Below are positions 6,106-7,530 of a stretch of DNA of 7,530 nucleotides, in pieces. The position numbers and the translations under genes were made by a program. Positions within the stretch are counted from its first letter, which is position 1. Every line of letters begins with the position of its first letter. The notes beneath the pieces were generated by a model. That model was not told the DNA's origin, did not search any database, and saw only the letters and a list, made by a program, of their open reading frames with translations. This DNA is from Candidatus Methylomirabilota bacterium (GTDB lineage: Bacteria > Methylomirabilota > Methylomirabilia > Methylomirabilales > CSP1-5), in contig JAHFDE010000108.1 in assembly GCA_023249165.1 (NCBI GenBank), positions 1 through 7,530 on the forward strand, written 5' to 3'.

Positions 6106-7137
6106 GTGGCCACCGTAGAGACACGAGGGATAAAGAAATACTTCGGTGACGTGAAGGCGGTGGATGGCGTGGACCTCTCGACGAAGGAGGGGGAATTCCT
6201 CGTCCTCCTGGGGCCATCCGGCTGCGGGAAGACCACCCTCCTCCGCATGATCGCCGGCCTCGAGAAACAGACCGCGGGCGATGTCCTCATCGGGGGCGAG
6301 GTGGTCAACGACCTGCCGCCCCGGGCCCGGAAGATCGCCATGGTCTTCCAGAGCTACGCGCTCTACCCCCACATGACGGTCTTCAAGAACATCGCCTTTC
6401 CCCTCAAGGCGCAGGGGATACCCAAGGAGAGCATCCCGAAGAAGGTGGAGTGGGCCGCCTCGATGTTCGGGATCGAAAAGCTCCTCCATCGCAAGCCGCG
6501 CGAGCTTTCTGGCGGGGAACGACAGCGGGTCGCCCTGGCGCGCGCGCTGGTCCGGGAGCCGACTGTGTTCCTCCTGGACGAGCCCCTTTCGAACCTGGAC
6601 GCAAAGCTGAGAACGTCTGCCCGTGACGAGCTTCAGCAGTTTCAGAAACAGATCGGGATCACGGCGATCTACGTCACCCACGATCAGATCGAGGCCATGG
6701 GCCTCGGGGACCGCATCGCGGTCATGCACCAGGGGAAGGTGCGGCAGCTCGGCACACCCCAGGTGGTCTACAGAGAGCCGGCCGATACCTTTGTGGCTGG
6801 CTTCCTGGGCTCCCCTCCCATGAACCTGGTCGAGAGGGATGATTACATCCTTGGCTTCCGGCCCGAGGATTTTCTGGCGAAACAGCTCCACGAAACCCAG
6901 GACAACCTGGCGACCTTTCAGTTCCGGATCACGCGGGTGGAACATCTGGGGTCCGATCGGCTCCTCTACGGGACCCTCGGTGATCCCTTTCCCCACGAGA
7001 AGATCATCGCCAACCTTCCCTCGACGGTGTCGCTCCCCATCCAGCAGGGGGAGACGTACGAATTCGCCGTCAGGCATAAGGACCTGAAATTCTTCGATCG
7101 GACCACCGGGCTCCGGACGGGTGCAAGGCCCTGGTAG
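6106..7137 (+). CDS. CUT1-type ABC transporter ATPase (MalK/UgpC-like)
   Basis: A 343-residue cytoplasmic ATPase energising the importer whose binding protein lies upstream and permease downstream. Motifs: Walker A GPSGCGKT (36-43), Q82 in VFQSYALYPHM, signature LSGGERQR (134-141), Walker B ending in D158-E159, SNLD D-loop (162-165) and H192 in YVTHDQIEAM. After about residue 230 comes a C-terminal TOBE/OB-type region with LGFRPEDF, as in MalK and UgpC, where regulatory proteins can bind. Length is slightly below the usual 350-370. The start is a GTG with only a weak ribosome site (GGA five bases before), and an in-frame TAG two codons upstream rules out an earlier start. Weak initiation and the hairpins at 6029-6087 suggest lower output than the binding protein. 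The permease starts 9 bases after the stop. Confidence 0.95.
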   Translation: MATVETRGIKKYFGDVKAVDGVDLSTKEGEFLVLLGPSGCGKTTLLRMIAGLEKQTAGDVLIGGEVVNDLPPRARKIAMVFQSYALYPHMTVFKNIAFPLKAQGIPKESIPKKVEWAASMFGIEKLLHRKPRELSGGERQRVALARALVREPTVFLLDEPLSNLDAKLRTSARDELQQFQKQIGITAIYVTHDQIEAMGLGDRIAVMHQGKVRQLGTPQVVYREPADTFVAGFLGSPPMNLVERDDYILGFRPEDFLAKQLHETQDNLATFQFRITRVEHLGSDRLLYGTLGDPFPHEKIIANLPSTVSLPIQQGETYEFAVRHKDLKFFDRTTGLRTGARPW

Positions 7138-7146
7138 GGAGGCGGA

Positions 7147-7530
7147 ATGGAAGCTCGGGCACCGGCGGTGAGGGTTGCAGCGGACGCGCGCGGGAGCCGG
7201 CTCGGCCATCTGTTGGACAGCGAGAAGTGGCTAGGGCGATTCATGATTGGCCCCGCGATCCTCTACATCGTGCTGCTCGTCGGCTTTCCCTTTTTCCTGG
7301 CTCTCTACTACAGCGTGAGCGACATCACCATCGGAAGCCGCAGCTTGAACTTCGTAGGCCTGAAGAACTTTGCGGGCATAATCGGGACCGCGAACTTCAA
7401 GACATCCCTCAAGAACACCTTCATCTTTGCCCTCGTCTCTCAGATTCTTGTCCTGGTCCTGGCCAAGATACTCGCGCTCGCCCTCTACAAGGATTTCCGG
7501 GGAAAGTGGCTCGTCCGATTCCTGATCCTG
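7147..7530 (+). CDS. CUT1-type ABC transporter permease (MalF/UgpA-like), 3' end beyond right edge
   Basis: An open frame of 128 codons from the ATG at 7147 to the edge; AGGGAGG lies four bases before the start. The product has a polar N-terminus of about 30 residues, then a first membrane helix at about 33-58 (GPAILYIVLLVGFPFF), then FVGLKNF at 69-75, then SLKNTFIF leading into a second helix at about 92-113. FRGKWLVRFLIL ends the visible part. The spacing of FVGLKNF, SLxNT and FRGxxxxR is the hallmark of the first permease of carbohydrate-type importers (MalF, UgpA, LacF). The EAA loop that contacts the ATPase would lie beyond the window, and a MalG/UgpE-like partner is expected next. Substrate unknown. 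Confidence 0.93.
   Translation, partial: MEARAPAVRVAADARGSRLGHLLDSEKWLGRFMIGPAILYIVLLVGFPFFLALYYSVSDITIGSRSLNFVGLKNFAGIIGTANFKTSLKNTFIFALVSQILVLVLAKILALALYKDFRGKWLVRFLIL

Noticed and set aside
6095..6118. Seven-codon leader frame ATG...TAG overlapping the ATPase GTG
   Set aside because: No ribosome site and no attenuation codons; easily chance.
5104..7209. 701-codon open frame on the minus strand across the binding-protein and ATPase genes
   Set aside because: It is antisense to two confidently identified genes, crosses the hairpins and the MITE-like element, and its product is rich in Arg, Gly, Pro and Leu with no domain. GC-rich codon bias leaves such frames open by chance.
1..7530. tRNA, rRNA, CRISPR array, toxin-antitoxin or defence genes
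   Set aside because: None seen; nearly all of the window is explained by transporter genes and their control regions.

Overview
The window is GC-rich bacterial DNA with standard code, tightly packed genes and clear Shine-Dalgarno sites. It carries three transport systems: parts of two ABC transporters and one complete sodium symporter. No phylogenetic marker is present. GC-rich codon use, a Tat-exported binding protein and a LeuT-type symporter suit a Gram-negative-type lineage such as a deltaproteobacterium, NC10 or Rokubacteria relative, but that placement is a guess.

Left half, minus strand, read from about 4215 down to 1: two peptide-type ABC ATPases (OppD/DppD-like, then OppF/DppF-like); a LeuT-like neurotransmitter:sodium symporter (NSS); a 32-residue single-helix protein whose GTG start overlaps the symporter stop codon in a GTGA junction; and the N-terminal part of an exported protein of unknown function that runs off the left edge. 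The two ATPases have no peptide permease or binding-protein genes on either side, so they are stranded from the usual oppABCDF order. The small protein resembles the MetS-type small subunits found next to some bacterial NSS transporters.

Centre, 4216-4485: a divergent control region. A good sigma70-type promoter (TTGACA, 17 bp, TGTAAT, with an extended -10 TGA) points right. A second perfect TTGACA points left. Between the leftward -35 box and the oppD-like start lies an array of eight degenerate units of about 10 bp, so the units recur on roughly one face of the DNA helix.

Right half, plus strand: a carbohydrate-type (CUT1) ABC importer in the order Tat-exported solute-binding protein, MalK/UgpC-like ATPase, and MalF/UgpA-like permease cut by the right edge. 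Two structures separate the binding-protein gene from the ATPase gene. The first is a roughly 100-bp MITE-like element with perfect terminal inverted repeats flanked by TA, inserted in the TAG stop codon of the binding-protein gene in a way that restores the stop. The second is a strong GC hairpin that probably acts as a terminator or attenuator and would keep the binding protein in excess over the membrane components.

The most notable observations are the MITE-like insertion in the stop codon, the helically phased repeat array, and the tiny translationally coupled partner of the LeuT-like symporter. No wholly new multi-gene system is evident.
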